Positions 46,055-54,860 of a stretch of 64,000 nucleotides of DNA are shown piece after piece. This DNA comes from Legionella sainthelensi (lineage in GTDB: Bacteria; Pseudomonadota; Gammaproteobacteria; Legionellales; Legionellaceae): positions 3,623,001 to 3,687,000 of the forward strand of contig NZ_LR134388.1 in assembly GCF_900637685.1 (NCBI RefSeq), given 5' to 3'. Below the pieces are notes generated by a model. It worked only from the letters and a program-made list of their open reading frames with translations, did not search any database and was not told the origin of the DNA. The position numbers were made by a program, and so were the translations under genes. Position 1 is the first letter of the stretch; every line of letters starts with the position of its first letter.

Positions 46055-47131
46055 ATGAAAATTTTAATTACTGGTGGTGCAGGGTTTATTGGTTCAGCAA
46101 TGGTACGCTATCTTATTGAGCATACAACGGATACAGTCATCAATGTAGATAAGCTAACCTATGCTGGGAATTTAGAATCGCTTAATGACATTATCAACGA
46201 TCCACGTCATATTTTTCAACAAGTCGACATCCGCTCTCATGATCAAATAAATCATATTTTTTCTACATTTCAGCCTGATGCTATCATGCACTTGGCAGCA
46301 GAAAGTCATGTAGATCGATCTATTGATGGCCCCTCTGAGTTTATTCAAACCAATATAATCGGAACTTATAACTTGCTTGAAGCGGCTCGGGATTATTGGC
46401 AATCATTGCCAAGCAATCGACGAGACTCTTTTCGCTTTCATCACATCTCTACAGATGAAGTTTATGGTGATCTGGATAACACAAATGAACTCTTCACAGA
46501 AATTACCCCTTATGCACCAAGCTCTCCTTATTCGGCAAGCAAAGCAAGCTCCGATCATTTGGTAAGAGCATGGCACAGAACTTATGGGTTACCCACAATA
46601 ATCACGAATTGTTCTAACAACTATGGTCCATACCAATATCCTGAAAAACTAATCCCAGTCATCATTCTCAACGCGCTAGCTGGAAAAAGTTTACCAGTCT
46701 ATGGCAATGGAGCTCAAATTCGAGATTGGCTGTATGTCAATGATCATGTTCGTGCTCTTTACTTGGTTTTAAAAAATGGCATTATTGGTTCGACCTACAA
46801 TATCGGCGGGCACAATGAGAAACAAAATATTGAAGTGGTTCATACAGTTTGTGAGTTATTAGAAGAATTAGCTCCCCAAAAACCATCCCATATCTCTTCG
46901 TATAAAAATTTAATTACATATATTAAAGACCGTCCAGGCCACGATCGGCGCTATGCCATTGATGCAACAAAAATTCAACACGAATTAGGATGGAAACCCC
47001 AAGAAACCTTTGAATCAGGAATGAGGAAAACAGTAGCGTGGTATCTCGAACATCAAAATTGGTGCCAGACAATTTTAAATAAACTACAACAAAAACAATC
47101 AAAAGTTATTGAAAAGGAATTATCAGCATGA
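46055..47131 (+). CDS. rmlB: dTDP-glucose 4,6-dehydratase
   Basis: Second step of dTDP-L-rhamnose synthesis: it converts dTDP-glucose to the 4-keto-6-deoxy sugar using bound NAD. 358 residues, family length. Motifs: [15 protein letters not shown] for [18 protein letters not shown], the catalytic STDEVYGDL, and [22 protein letters not shown] with Tyr and Lys of the active site. RDWLYVNDH and [15 protein letters not shown] near the end are signature segments. It overlaps rmlA by 4 bp (ATGA), so the two are translationally coupled. The remaining pathway genes rmlC and rmlD lie 5 kb away on the other strand. Confidence 0.97.
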   Translation: MKILITGGAGFIGSAMVRYLIEHTTDTVINVDKLTYAGNLESLNDIINDPRHIFQQVDIRSHDQINHIFSTFQPDAIMHLAAESHVDRSIDGPSEFIQTNIIGTYNLLEAARDYWQSLPSNRRDSFRFHHISTDEVYGDLDNTNELFTEITPYAPSSPYSASKASSDHLVRAWHRTYGLPTIITNCSNNYGPYQYPEKLIPVIILNALAGKSLPVYGNGAQIRDWLYVNDHVRALYLVLKNGIIGSTYNIGGHNEKQNIEVVHTVCELLEELAPQKPSHISSYKNLITYIKDRPGHDRRYAIDATKIQHELGWKPQETFESGMRKTVAWYLEHQNWCQTILNKLQQKQSKVIEKELSA

Positions 47132-48039
47132 AAGGAATTGTGCTCGCAGGAGGCTCCGGAACACGTCTTTATCCTATCACCCAAGGCATTTCAAAACAGC
47201 TGCTCCCTATTTATGATAAACCTATGGTTTATTATCCTCTGTCAGTCTTAATGCTAGCAGGAATTCGTGAAATTCTGGTAATTACTACTCCAGAAGATTA
47301 TCCAGCATATCAACGACTTTTAGGAAACGGAGAACAGTTTGGCATACAGTTACACTATGCCTTACAGCCCAATCCAGATGGTTTGGCTCAAGCCTTTATT
47401 ATTGGCCAAGAGTTTATAGGCCAAGATAATGTATGTTTGGTACTTGGTGATAATATATTCTATGGCCATGGCTTTACCAGACAGTTGCGAGAGGCTGCTG
47501 CCCGCCAAACAGGCGCCACCGTCTTTGGCTATCCGGTAAAAGATCCTGAGCGTTTTGGTGTCGTGGAGTTTGATGCTCAAATGAGAGCCATCTCTATTGA
47601 GGAAAAACCTAAAAATCCAAAATCACACTATGCCGTGACTGGGCTTTATTTTTATGACAATCAAGTAGTAAACATCGCCAAACAAGTAAGACCATCTTAT
47701 CGAGGTGAATTAGAAATATCGTGTATTAATCAGTTTTATCTTGAATGCGGTAATCTACAAGTAGAATTGCTTGGCCGTGGATTTGCCTGGCTTGATACAG
47801 GAACCCATGAGAGTCTTTTAGAAGCGAGCTCTTTTGTACAAACGATTGAACATCGTCAAGGATTAAAAATTGCTTGTTTAGAAGAAATCGCTTATAAAAA
47901 CAGTTGGATAAGCAAAGATATGCTTGAGGAGATTGGTAAAAAACTTAGTAAAAATAGTTATGGGACTTATTTGCTTCAACTAGTCGATCAAAACGATAAG
48001 AAGCCAATTAAATTTGATGTGGAACAATTGGTGGTGTGA
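47128..48039 (+). CDS. rmlA: glucose-1-phosphate thymidylyltransferase
   Basis: Makes dTDP-glucose from dTTP and glucose-1-phosphate, the first step of dTDP-rhamnose synthesis. 303 residues. The N-terminal [31 protein letters not shown] is the nucleotide-binding signature, [15 protein letters not shown] holds the metal Asp, and [37 protein letters not shown] and [17 protein letters not shown] are family segments. AAAGGAA within rmlB is its ribosome site. A region of short repeats and an accessory island follow it. Confidence 0.97.
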   Translation: MKGIVLAGGSGTRLYPITQGISKQLLPIYDKPMVYYPLSVLMLAGIREILVITTPEDYPAYQRLLGNGEQFGIQLHYALQPNPDGLAQAFIIGQEFIGQDNVCLVLGDNIFYGHGFTRQLREAAARQTGATVFGYPVKDPERFGVVEFDAQMRAISIEEKPKNPKSHYAVTGLYFYDNQVVNIAKQVRPSYRGELEISCINQFYLECGNLQVELLGRGFAWLDTGTHESLLEASSFVQTIEHRQGLKIACLEEIAYKNSWISKDMLEEIGKKLSKNSYGTYLLQLVDQNDKKPIKFDVEQLVV

Positions 48040-48096
48040 AAAAACAATAACACATTAAACCTACATTAAATCCTCATACAGAAGAATATCACTTAC

Positions 48097-48221
48097 CTTC
48101 CGCAAAACCAGAAGACCTGTTCTTAAAAAAACCGTCACCTTCCGCGAAAGCGGGAGGCCCAACATCTAAAACTCCATCACCTTCCGCAAAACCAGAAGAC
48201 TTGTTCTTAAAAAACGTCGCC
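48097..48221. repeat. three tandem ~42-bp repeats downstream of rmlA
   Basis: Three diverged units beginning CTTCCGC[AG]AAA at 48097, 48138 and 48181 share CTTCCGCGAAAGCGGGAGGC-type palindromic cores (best in unit 2, where CCGC and GCGG flank GAAA) and a tail TCTTAAAAAACCGTCAC or CATCTAAAACTCCATCAC. They resemble bacterial REP-like units. Related units lie at 51736-51832. Confidence 0.7.
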
Positions 48222-48238
48222 ATCCGCGATGCGACAAG

Positions 48239-48394
48239 CTATTGGGTATAGGCTGCAATTGGAAATCCCATCAGTGACTGCAAAGATAGATTGGTGATAT
48301 GATAAATCGTAAATTCCCCATGTTGATTCCTAATCAGGTGCTTAAAATTAACATGGTTATACAGTTTCAAATCCTGAAGATTCAACGGTGTCAC
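48239..48394 (-). CDS. doubtful 51-residue ORF
   Basis: An open frame starts at GTG (48394) with GGATGGG about 10 bp upstream and encodes VTPLNLQDLKLYNHVNFKHL, then a beta-like IRNQHGEFTIYHITNLSLQ and PIAAYTQ. It is not recognised and may be a gene fragment. It lies between the tandem repeats and the first coiled-coil gene. The rest of 48040-48513 shows no other gene. Confidence 0.25.
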   Translation of the reverse strand: MTPLNLQDLKLYNHVNFKHLIRNQHGEFTIYHITNLSLQSLMGFPIAAYTQ

Positions 48395-48513
48395 TCATTC
48401 GCCCATCCTCGAATTTAGATGATTAATTAATGAACTATCTTTGAAATAAAAATACATAAATGCTATTATTAATACAACCAAATCGTAAATTGAAATGATT
48501 TTTCGGAGGATAC

Positions 48514-49110
48514 ATGCCAACAGCACTAAAAGAAGCAATCGAGGTGCTTGCGGCGGCAGCTCAAGCCAAAAAAGAGGCGGAGCTAATAGCAGAGCAAGCA
48601 GCATTTGCACTCCTGGAAGCACCAAAGCCCACAAAAAAACTAGAAAATGCATTAAAAGAAGCTGAAGAAAATCAACGTGTCGCAGAAAATAAAGAGCGTG
48701 AAGCTAAAGCCACATTAAAAAAAATAGCACTTAGTGCTCCAGAATCAGAGTTCGCATCAGAACTAAAAGAGTCTAAAGAAGCATTAGACTCCGTCCAGGA
48801 AGAAGAGCTGGAAGCACTGAGCAATGATGTAGAATTAACATCCGAACAGCAGGCGCATGCGGCAGGAGTCTATGCAGTGCAGGATATACTGGAGTCAGTA
48901 CATACCCAACGTGAGCTAATTGCGCAACAAAGAACGCAAGTAGTACGTGCACCAACATCAGTGACATCAATAGCATCACCATTATTTGAGCAATTGAAAG
49001 GGGCTATTTCAGGCTTTTGTAGCGCTATATCCAATTTTGCGAGCAAGTGGTTTTACAAACAGGAGCAACAAAAAGAAGAAACCCGAGAAGACAACAGCCC
49101 TAAGCTGTGA
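48514..49110 (+). CDS. coiled-coil protein A of an inverted paralogous pair
   Basis: 198 residues; GGAGG lies 4 bp upstream of the ATG. The first ~140 residues are a continuous Ala/Glu/Lys-rich helix (EAIEVLAAAAQAKKEAEL, LENALKEAEENQRVAENK) expected to form a coiled coil. From residue ~150 it carries SVTSIASPLFEQLKGAISG followed by FCSAISNFASKWFYKQEQ, then a charged tail. This C-terminal block is identical in the minus-strand gene at 50749-51378. The block looks like a targeting or interaction module with an amphipathic helix. A putative effector; function unknown. Confidence 0.7.
   Translation: MPTALKEAIEVLAAAAQAKKEAELIAEQAAFALLEAPKPTKKLENALKEAEENQRVAENKEREAKATLKKIALSAPESEFASELKESKEALDSVQEEELEALSNDVELTSEQQAHAAGVYAVQDILESVHTQRELIAQQRTQVVRAPTSVTSIASPLFEQLKGAISGFCSAISNFASKWFYKQEQQKEETREDNSPKL
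48957..49079 (+). repeat. inverted repeat arm A (shared 3' coding block)
   Basis: DNA coding for the shared C terminus; the matching arm is at 50778-50899 on the opposite strand. Over the 87 bp from ATTTGAGCAATTG to CAGGAGCAACA I count 7 differences, five of them clustered in the three codons for Ser-Ala-Ile and all silent. Confidence 0.75.
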
Positions 49111-49143
49111 GCACACAATGAATAGAACGCATAAGGATAACAA

Positions 49144-49467
49144 ATGAACAATATGAATGATGTTACTAATCTATTGAGCTCTTTAGAACCTGAATTTAAT
49201 GACTTTCACAATTTAATTAAAGATATGGCATTAGTTGATTCTTCTTACAAAAAAGAATTTACCTATATGAAGGTTTTGGTAAATAAAGGAAAATCTACAC
49301 CCAATTTTACACGAAAGATCAATTTACTCATTAATGAATTAAACCATTTTGGAGAAGTACTCGACAAAATAGCTGAGGATGATGAAGCACGAGAGTCGTA
49401 TGTTAAGATGGGGCTCTTAGATAAAAGTGTCGCTTTACAAAAAAGAATATTGAGTAAATTTTCGTAA
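49144..49467 (+). CDS. unknown helical protein, 107 aa
   Basis: Start 33 bp after gene A, behind AAGGATAAC. The product is soluble and all-helical by eye: VTNLLSSLEPEFNDFHNLIKDMALVDSSYKKEF, then NFTRKINLLINELNHFGEVLDKIAEDDEARESYVKMGLL. No family recognised. It probably shares a transcript with gene A and sits immediately left of the IS element, so it could be a partner or cargo of the island. Confidence 0.6.
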   Translation: MNNMNDVTNLLSSLEPEFNDFHNLIKDMALVDSSYKKEFTYMKVLVNKGKSTPNFTRKINLLINELNHFGEVLDKIAEDDEARESYVKMGLLDKSVALQKRILSKFS

Positions 49468-49555
49468 CGCCATCGTATAGGGTACTGTTTACATGTAGTA
49501 GTTCCAACTTGATCTGACAGTTACCGGTTTTTAAGAAGTGTCTGTCAGGTCAAAT

Positions 49556-50260
49556 TTAGTTTATAAATTTTTCCATCCAGAATTGTTTACTCTCTATCAA
49601 AGTTTGCATTGGAGTACGTCCACAACACATTTTACCCTGATGAGTACGTTGATTATTATAGTAATCCATCCATTCGTCCAGATCTTTTTGCAATTCATCG
49701 ATTGATTCGTAAATTTTCTTTCGGAATGTTACTTGATAAAACTCCTGTAAAATCGTTTTATGAAAACGTTCACAAATCCCATTTGTTTGAGGTGAATTTG
49801 CTTTTGTCTTTGTATGGTCAATGTTATTAATTGCCAAATAAAGCTGATAATCATGCTGTTCTACCTTGCCACAATATTCAGTACCCCTATCTGTTAAAAT
49901 ACGCAGTATAGGTAAATCGTGTTGTTCGAAGAAGGGTAAAACCTTATCGTTCAGTAAATCTGCTGAAGTAATTGGCGTTTTAGTCGTATAAAGCTTGGCA
50001 AATGCCACTTTGCTATAGGTATCAACAAAAGTTTGCTGATAAATGCGACCGACTCCTTTCAGCGTACCCACATAAAAAGTATCTTGCGAGCCGAGATAAC
50101 CAGGATGTGCTGTTTCGATTTCACCACATGCCTCATCATCAAATTTCTTTTTCTCCAAAGCTACGACCTGCGCTTCCGTCAATATAATTCCTTCAGAAGC
50201 TACTTTAGCCTCTAATGCTTTTAAGCGGTCTTTAAAATTGGCAAGCTCTATCGCAGGCAA
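49556..50260 (-). pseudogene. IS481-type transposase, C-terminal DDE part
   Basis: Contains the integrase catalytic core: GYLGSQDTFYVGTLKGVGRIYQ, the first Asp in TFVDTYSKVAFAKLY, the second in RILTDRGTEYCGK, and the Glu in NGICERFHKTILQEFYQ, completing DDE. It ends with the usual HQGKMCCGRTPMQTL. The apparent start at 50260 is a TTG inside the gene with no ribosome site. The frame overlaps the upstream HTH part by 13 bp, and one lost base after the CGA codon near 50250 explains the break, since this family normally has one ORF of ~350 residues. Confidence 0.85.
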
Positions 50261-50589
50261 ATGCTACGAACTCCACTTGGAGAAACAAAAATACCCCGTT
50301 TACGAAGCTCATTGCTTGTACGAAGCTGACCATGGGCTGGAAATGCGAGCGCATACTCCCTTACCGAGAGTTCGATTGCTTCTTCTACTCTATTTTTTAG
50401 ATTAGGTTTTCTTCGGCTTTGATCGAATAAAGCATCAACTCCTCCCGATTCTACTGCCGACTTATAGCGATAAAATGTATCTCTGGATAAGCCCATTACT
50501 TTACATGCCTTAGATACATTCCCTAATTCTTCAGCAAGGTTTAATAAGCCAACTTTATGTTTAATAATTTTAACTGTATTATCTATCAT
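50248..50589 (-). pseudogene. IS481-type transposase, N-terminal HTH part
   Basis: 113 residues beginning MIDNTVKIIKHKVGLLNLAEELGNVSKACKVMGLSRDTFYRYKSA, a winged/HTH domain for end binding, followed by NLKNRVEEAIELSVREYALAFPAHGQLRTSNELRKRG. It ends abruptly at SGVRSICLR followed by TAG where related transposases continue SIWLRH, so it is a truncated half. The element is probably immobile unless a ribosomal frameshift or another copy acts on it. Confidence 0.85.
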
Positions 50590-50748
50590 GAGAGTTTTCC
50601 TTTTGGTTTTGTTTCAAGTTCGCACTTCTATCAAAACCGGAAACTCTCTCTTTTTCAAGTACTTGTGTCAGATTAAGTCGAAACTAATTCAGTTTAAATA
50701 ACTGTGTCCGATTAAGTTCAACTCGCCCAATCCATCGGGCGATATTTA

Positions 50749-51378
50749 TTACCTTGGTCCACTGTTTTCTTGTCTTTCTTCTTTGTGTTGCTCCTGTTTG
50801 TAAAACCACTTGCTTGCAAAATTGGAGATGGCAGAACAAAATCCTGAAATAGCCCCTTTCAATTGCTCAAATAAAGGGGATGCTGTGGATGCCACTGATA
50901 TTGATCTTTGAGATACGTCTTCTGTTGGCTTTTGTTCTGTTGTTGCGTGTGTTCGGTTTTCTCGGTGTTGTTTTAGTTGAGCTCCCGCTAATACTTTTAA
51001 ATTGTTTACCATCCCCTCAAAGTTTTTTGCCTGTTGCGCAAACGTTTCTGCTAATCCAGCTGCTTGCCCTGCTTTTTTTAATTCTTTTTTAGCTGACTCT
51101 TTATTTTCTTTAGAAATATGTATCTTTGCTTGTGCAACTGCATTTTCTACTTTGGTTAATTGTTCTTTTGCTTTTAATGCAGCATCTGCAGCCTTTTTTG
51201 CTAATTCGTCTGCCGACCTAACCATGTTTTGCAATGATTGAATTTTTTCTGGTTCTATATTTGTGCGTGCTAATTTTTGTGCTGCAAGCTCCAATAATTC
51301 TTGGGCTGCTTTTGCCGCTTTTGCCGACTCCTCAGCAGCCATTGCTGCTGCTTTTGCTCGCTCTAATACACCAGACAT
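50749..51378 (-). CDS. coiled-coil protein B of the inverted paralogous pair
   Basis: I start at 51378, where GGGAG sits 6 bp upstream of MSGVLERAKAAAMAAEESAK; a longer start at 51423 lacks this. The 209-residue product has a long Ala-rich helix (AQELLELAAQKLARTNIEPE, LKAKEQLTKVENAVAQAKIH) and the C terminus ISVASTASPLFEQLKGAISG plus FCSAISNFASKWFYKQEQ, shared with the gene at 48514. Their promoter regions also share GCTATTATTAATAC. The coiled-coil parts differ, so the pair has a constant tail and variable head. Putative effector or surface-associated protein; function unknown. Confidence 0.7.
   Translation of the reverse strand: MSGVLERAKAAAMAAEESAKAAKAAQELLELAAQKLARTNIEPEKIQSLQNMVRSADELAKKAADAALKAKEQLTKVENAVAQAKIHISKENKESAKKELKKAGQAAGLAETFAQQAKNFEGMVNNLKVLAGAQLKQHRENRTHATTEQKPTEDVSQRSISVASTASPLFEQLKGAISGFCSAISNFASKWFYKQEQHKEERQENSGPR
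50778..50899 (-). repeat. inverted repeat arm B (shared 3' coding block)
   Basis: Opposite-strand partner of 48957-49079. The two arms could recombine and invert the 1.7 kb between them, including the IS and the 107-residue gene. Confidence 0.7.
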
Positions 51379-51561
51379 ATAGCTCTCCCAAAAATTATAC
51401 TCTATATGTATTAATAATAGCATCTTTGTTTATTTTATTATCAGAAAAGTAGCTAAAAATAGACTCCATTTGAGATGAAAAAGAGCAGTAGTCTCAACGC
51501 CGGAAAATAACTCCACCATAATCACCACCACTAGGAACCCGCAGAGGAAGCACTCATAATA

Positions 51562-51578
51562 GGGTTCTGTCGCAAAAA
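51562..51578. repeat. possible IS6-type end
   Basis: GGGTTCTGTCGCAAAAA resembles the terminal repeat of IS6-family elements (GGxxCTGTTGCAAA). No transposase gene and no opposite end are found nearby, so this would be a remnant. Confidence 0.3.
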
Positions 51579-51735
51579 TTTTCCAAAATCAGGTTTTTCG
51601 TTGTTAGCTATCAAAAAAGATTAACTTTTGATAATGACCATTTCTCTGCTGATTTGTTTTTTTACCCTGTGATTCTTAAATCATAATGATTTAAAAACCC
51701 GAAAATTAACTCATGCAGATTTAAAGCAAATGCGG

Positions 51736-51832
51736 GGGCTAACCTTTAAAAATCCCGTGCCCCTCAACGAAAGCGCAAGACCTAACCTCTAAAGACGCCG
51801 TCACCTGCAACGTAAGCGGGAGGTCTAGCCTC
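51736..51832. repeat. two to three ~43-bp repeats, right side of island
   Basis: Units CTCAACGAAAGCGCAAGACC and CTGCAACGTAAGCGGGAGGT, joined by CTAACCTCTAAAGACGCCGT plus CAC, match the repeat family at 48097-48221 in the same orientation. The rest of 51379-52002 holds a palindrome TAAATCATAATGATTTA (near 51685) and no gene. Confidence 0.65.
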
Positions 51833-52002
51833 AATTAATAACTTGGTATAAACCAACACCAAATTAACCGATTTTCCAAAACGATCTCCAATTCGTGAGG
51901 TGAAGAAAAAGCATCGTCCTAGTTTAATTTTAAACTAGGAGAGCAAGCGATTACTTCTGATTCACAATAGGATAACATTTTTAGAAATTATAAAAGCGTG
52001 TG

Positions 52003-52911
52003 CTAAGTGTTTACCACCAGAGGCAAATTCTGGGCAATGAAACCATCCACAACTTCTGGCAAATAATTTTTCCAACTTTGACAATCAATACCTAGTATTT
52101 GTTCAATTTTTGTTGTATCCAGAACCGAGTTCTTTGGCCTCGCAGCCTTAGTGACATACTCTTCTGTTTTGATGGGGCTTAAGTGGGTGAGTGGCAACAT
52201 CATTCCTTTGTTCCGAGCAAGATCAATAAAAACACGCGAGAACTCATACCAATTAGTTACACCTGCTCCAGCATAATGATAAATCCCCCAATCCTTAAAA
52301 GATGAGGAGTCTATTTTGTTGACAATTGTGAGTAATACTCTGGCAATATCTCGAGCTGCTGTAGGTCTACCCCATTGATCGGCAACAACTCTTAATTCAC
52401 TTTTACTGGAAGCTAATTTTAAAATTGTTTTTACAAAATTATTCCCATAAATTCCAAAAACCCAACTCACACGTAAAATAATATGCTCTTTAAGTTGGGA
52501 GGTAATAGCGAGCTCACCTGCTCGTTTGGACTTGGCATATGCGCCTTGGGGACAAGTAATATCTGTTTCATTATAGGGACTCTCTTTAGTGCCATCAAAA
52601 ACATAATCTGTGGACAAATGAATTAAGGGTATCTTTTTATGGCCACAATATTGAGCCAACTGCCCTACAAATTCTGCATTGATAATATGAGCAAGCCTGA
52701 TCTCCTCTTCAGCTTTATCTACAGCCGTATATGCAGAAGCATTAATAATCAGCTCCGGCTGTATTGAAGAGAGAACTGAATTCACCTCGCCAACATGAAC
52801 ACAGTCCAGTTCTTTTCTTGTCAGAGCAATGACTTTATGCTGTGTGGACCCAAATTGCAGAATCACTTCTGAACCAACTTGACCATTAGCCCCTATGACT
52901 AAGATTTTCAT
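52003..52911 (-). CDS. rmlD: dTDP-4-dehydrorhamnose reductase
   Basis: Last step of dTDP-L-rhamnose synthesis, NAD(P)H-dependent reduction of the 4-keto group. 302 residues. The N terminus MKILVIGANGQVGSEVILQF is the Rossmann motif, INASAYTAVDKAEEE is a family signature, LSTDYVFDGTKESPYNETD has the Thr/Ser of the triad, and YAKSKRAGELAI the Tyr-x-x-x-Lys pair. ILRVSWVFGIYGNNFVKTIL and RPTAARDIARVLL also fit. It overlaps rmlC by 4 bp and is downstream of it, so rmlCD form a coupled pair facing rmlBA across the accessory island. Confidence 0.96.
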   Translation of the reverse strand: MKILVIGANGQVGSEVILQFGSTQHKVIALTRKELDCVHVGEVNSVLSSIQPELIINASAYTAVDKAEEEIRLAHIINAEFVGQLAQYCGHKKIPLIHLSTDYVFDGTKESPYNETDITCPQGAYAKSKRAGELAITSQLKEHIILRVSWVFGIYGNNFVKTILKLASSKSELRVVADQWGRPTAARDIARVLLTIVNKIDSSSFKDWGIYHYAGAGVTNWYEFSRVFIDLARNKGMMLPLTHLSPIKTEEYVTKAARPKNSVLDTTKIEQILGIDCQSWKNYLPEVVDGFIAQNLPLVVNT

Positions 52912-53468
52912 TGATACCTCGGTAAAGATTGAGGATCGATCAAGTTCAAAGGCCTAGCTTGCATATCCTTTGCTGAAAGTTGGACGTCATCATTTAATGG
53001 CCAATCAATACCAATTTCTGGATCTTGATAATTAATTGATAACTCACTTTCTGGATGATAATAATCGGTGCACTTATAAAAAAAGTCCGCCGTGGTGCTT
53101 AACACGTAAAACCCATGAGCAAAACCTTTAGGAACCCAAAATTGGCGTCTATTTTCTCCTGAAAGAATCACACCAACCCAGGAACCATAAGTAGGCGAAC
53201 CAAGTCTAATATCAACGGCTACATCAAAAACTTCACCCGCTAAAACAGACACTAATTTTCCCTGAGTTTGCTGACTTTGATAGTGCAGTCCTCGCAAAAC
53301 TCCTTTACGCGAACGCGATAAATTATCCTGGACAAAACTATCCTCTATCCCCAGTAGCTCCTCATACCGCTTCACTTGAAATGTTTCATAAAAAAAACCA
53401 CGCTCATCACCAAAAATACGGGGCTCTATAATTTTAACTTCCGGTATTTTTGTGTCTAAAATATTCAT
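52908..53468 (-). CDS. rmlC: dTDP-4-dehydrorhamnose 3,5-epimerase
   Basis: 186 residues, cupin-fold epimerase that inverts C3 and C5 of dTDP-4-keto-6-deoxyglucose. Visible signatures: DERGFFYETFQVKRYEE, FVQDNLSRSRKGVLRGLHYQ with the catalytic His, GKLVSVLAGEVFDVAVDIRLGSPTYG, RRQFWVPKGFAHGFYVLS and YYHPESELSINYQDPEIGIDWPL. Full length. The first gene of the rmlCD pair. Confidence 0.96.
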   Translation of the reverse strand: MNILDTKIPEVKIIEPRIFGDERGFFYETFQVKRYEELLGIEDSFVQDNLSRSRKGVLRGLHYQSQQTQGKLVSVLAGEVFDVAVDIRLGSPTYGSWVGVILSGENRRQFWVPKGFAHGFYVLSTTADFFYKCTDYYHPESELSINYQDPEIGIDWPLNDDVQLSAKDMQARPLNLIDPQSLPRYQ

Positions 53469-53835
53469 ATAACTGCCTTGTTTGTAGAATATAAAAAAGA
53501 AAAGATATCATAAAAGGATATAAAAACCGAGGGCTTAATAAGAACGGTGTTGGATTAAAAATCATAATCGTATTTAAGCCAAATCTGATAAAAAAATCAT
53601 ATATCAAAAAATATTGCAAACAGCCACTACTTTAAAAGCTATAAAAAAATAGCTGCCTGAGGATGGTTCATAAACTTAGTTTTACTTGAACACTAATGAC
53701 GCATAACTAACGGGAGGTTTTATCATGCGCGACATTCTCTTGAGTAACAGTTGACTTAATCTTTTTTGACAGATTAAAATCATCTTATTTTTCAGGACAA
53801 TACTCACTAGAAATGAGAATTTGTGAGGATGCTAA
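53469..53835. other. divergent promoter region of the LPS cluster, 367 bp
   Basis: AT-rich region between rmlC and the GT2 gene. TTGACT (~53753), a 17-bp spacer and TTAAAAT give one possible rightward promoter. The final ~45 bp before 53836 are also recognisable next to the duplicated fragment at 63.3 kb. No gene seen. Confidence 0.4.
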
Positions 53836-54858
53836 ATGGATTTTTACCCGATCTTTCTCTCTGCGGTCATTGTGACACGTAACCAGCCAGAGCAAATCAA
53901 AAAAATAATAGTCGATTTTACAAAAACTTTGTCTGTCTTGGTAAGTGATTATGAACTTATCATTATTGATAATAGTTCTGAGGATAATAATGTTTCTATT
54001 CTTAAAACCCTAACGGGTCCAGATGGACTGCCTAATCTTCAGGTATATGCATTAACTAAACGAGTTGATCCTGATACAGCTTCATGGGTTGGGCTGGAAA
54101 ATGCTTTAGGTGATTTTGTGGTGGTCATAGATCCATTAGTTGATGATATTGGTTTTTTACCTCAAATGCTTGATAAAGCTGTGAGTGGTTCAGATGTTGT
54201 TTTTGCAAATAATGCTCAAAAACCCAAACAAAGCGTTGCTTATCGCATTGCTAATGCAATGTTTCATCGTCTTTATAAATGGTTTAATCGTGTTAATTTA
54301 GCAAAAGAGGCACCTCAATATCGTATCTTAAGCAAACGAGTTATTAATTTTATCCTGCAACATCCGCAACCAACGATCACTTATAGACATCTACCCGCAA
54401 CAGGAGGTTTTTCTCGAGTTAATCTTAACTACAGCACCCCCCCAAAAACTTCACACACGAAGCGATTAGGAGAAAGTATTAAAAGAGGTGTAAAATTATT
54501 GATCTCAACCACGCAAGTACCGATGCGCTTGGTAACTTCGCTTTCTTTATTTGGTGCAGGAACTAATCTTATTTATTCTGTGTATGTAGTATTAATTGCC
54601 CTTTTTAAGCAAGATGTAGCACCTGGATGGGTTAGCCTCTCGTTACAACAATCAGGAATGTTTTTTTTGATTTCTCTTGTTTTGTTTGTTCTCGGAGAAT
54701 ATATCCTCCATATGGCGAGCATTTCCAATGAAGGCCCGCTTTATAATATTGCACAAGAGTTTACCAGTTCTCGCTTACTTCGCCGTGAAAAACTGAATAT
54801 TGAAGAAGTAATATCAAAACCGCTTCCCCAATCAAATAAAGTTCCAGAGGTTGTCTAA
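53836..54858 (+). CDS. GT2 glycosyltransferase, GtrB/DPM-like with two C-terminal membrane helices
   Basis: 340 residues. The GT-A domain begins FLSAVIVTRNQPEQIKKIIVDF, has YELIIIDNSSEDNN and VVVIDPLVDDIG in the place of the D-x-D region, and shows a DPM-type acceptor segment (YRILSKRVINFI). Two hydrophobic helices near residues 235-300 (LVTSLSLFGAGTNLIYSVYV and FFLISLVLFVLGEYILHMAS) anchor it. This layout is that of enzymes that load a sugar on undecaprenyl phosphate. First gene of a tight six-gene run. A degenerate copy of its 5' end lies at 63136-63315. Confidence 0.85.
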   Translation: MDFYPIFLSAVIVTRNQPEQIKKIIVDFTKTLSVLVSDYELIIIDNSSEDNNVSILKTLTGPDGLPNLQVYALTKRVDPDTASWVGLENALGDFVVVIDPLVDDIGFLPQMLDKAVSGSDVVFANNAQKPKQSVAYRIANAMFHRLYKWFNRVNLAKEAPQYRILSKRVINFILQHPQPTITYRHLPATGGFSRVNLNYSTPPKTSHTKRLGESIKRGVKLLISTTQVPMRLVTSLSLFGAGTNLIYSVYVVLIALFKQDVAPGWVSLSLQQSGMFFLISLVLFVLGEYILHMASISNEGPLYNIAQEFTSSRLLRREKLNIEEVISKPLPQSNKVPEVV

Positions 54859-54860
54859 AG

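Larger units (their letters stand above)
49494..50691. mobile_element. IS481-type insertion sequence, ~1.2 kb
   Basis: Two frames encoding one transposase are bounded by imperfect inverted repeats of about 27 bp: left TGTAGTAGTTCCAACTTGAT then CTGACAG (from 49494), right end TGAATTAGTTTCGACTTAAT then CTGACAC read on the minus strand (from 50691). A further end-like sequence (GTTGAACTTAATCGGACACA on the minus strand) lies just outside at ~50704-50723, so insertion into or next to an older copy is likely. No clear target duplication seen. Confidence 0.8.

Noticed and set aside
48097..48221. CRISPR array
   Set aside because: Units are contiguous and diverged, without unique spacers between them, and no cas genes are present.
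48395..48652. Leu-rich minus-strand ORF opposite coiled-coil gene A
   Set aside because: Antisense shadow of Ala/Glu-rich codons, as is common opposite coiled coils.
51002..51241. Ala/Leu/Phe-rich plus-strand ORFs opposite coiled-coil gene B
   Set aside because: Same antisense artefact.
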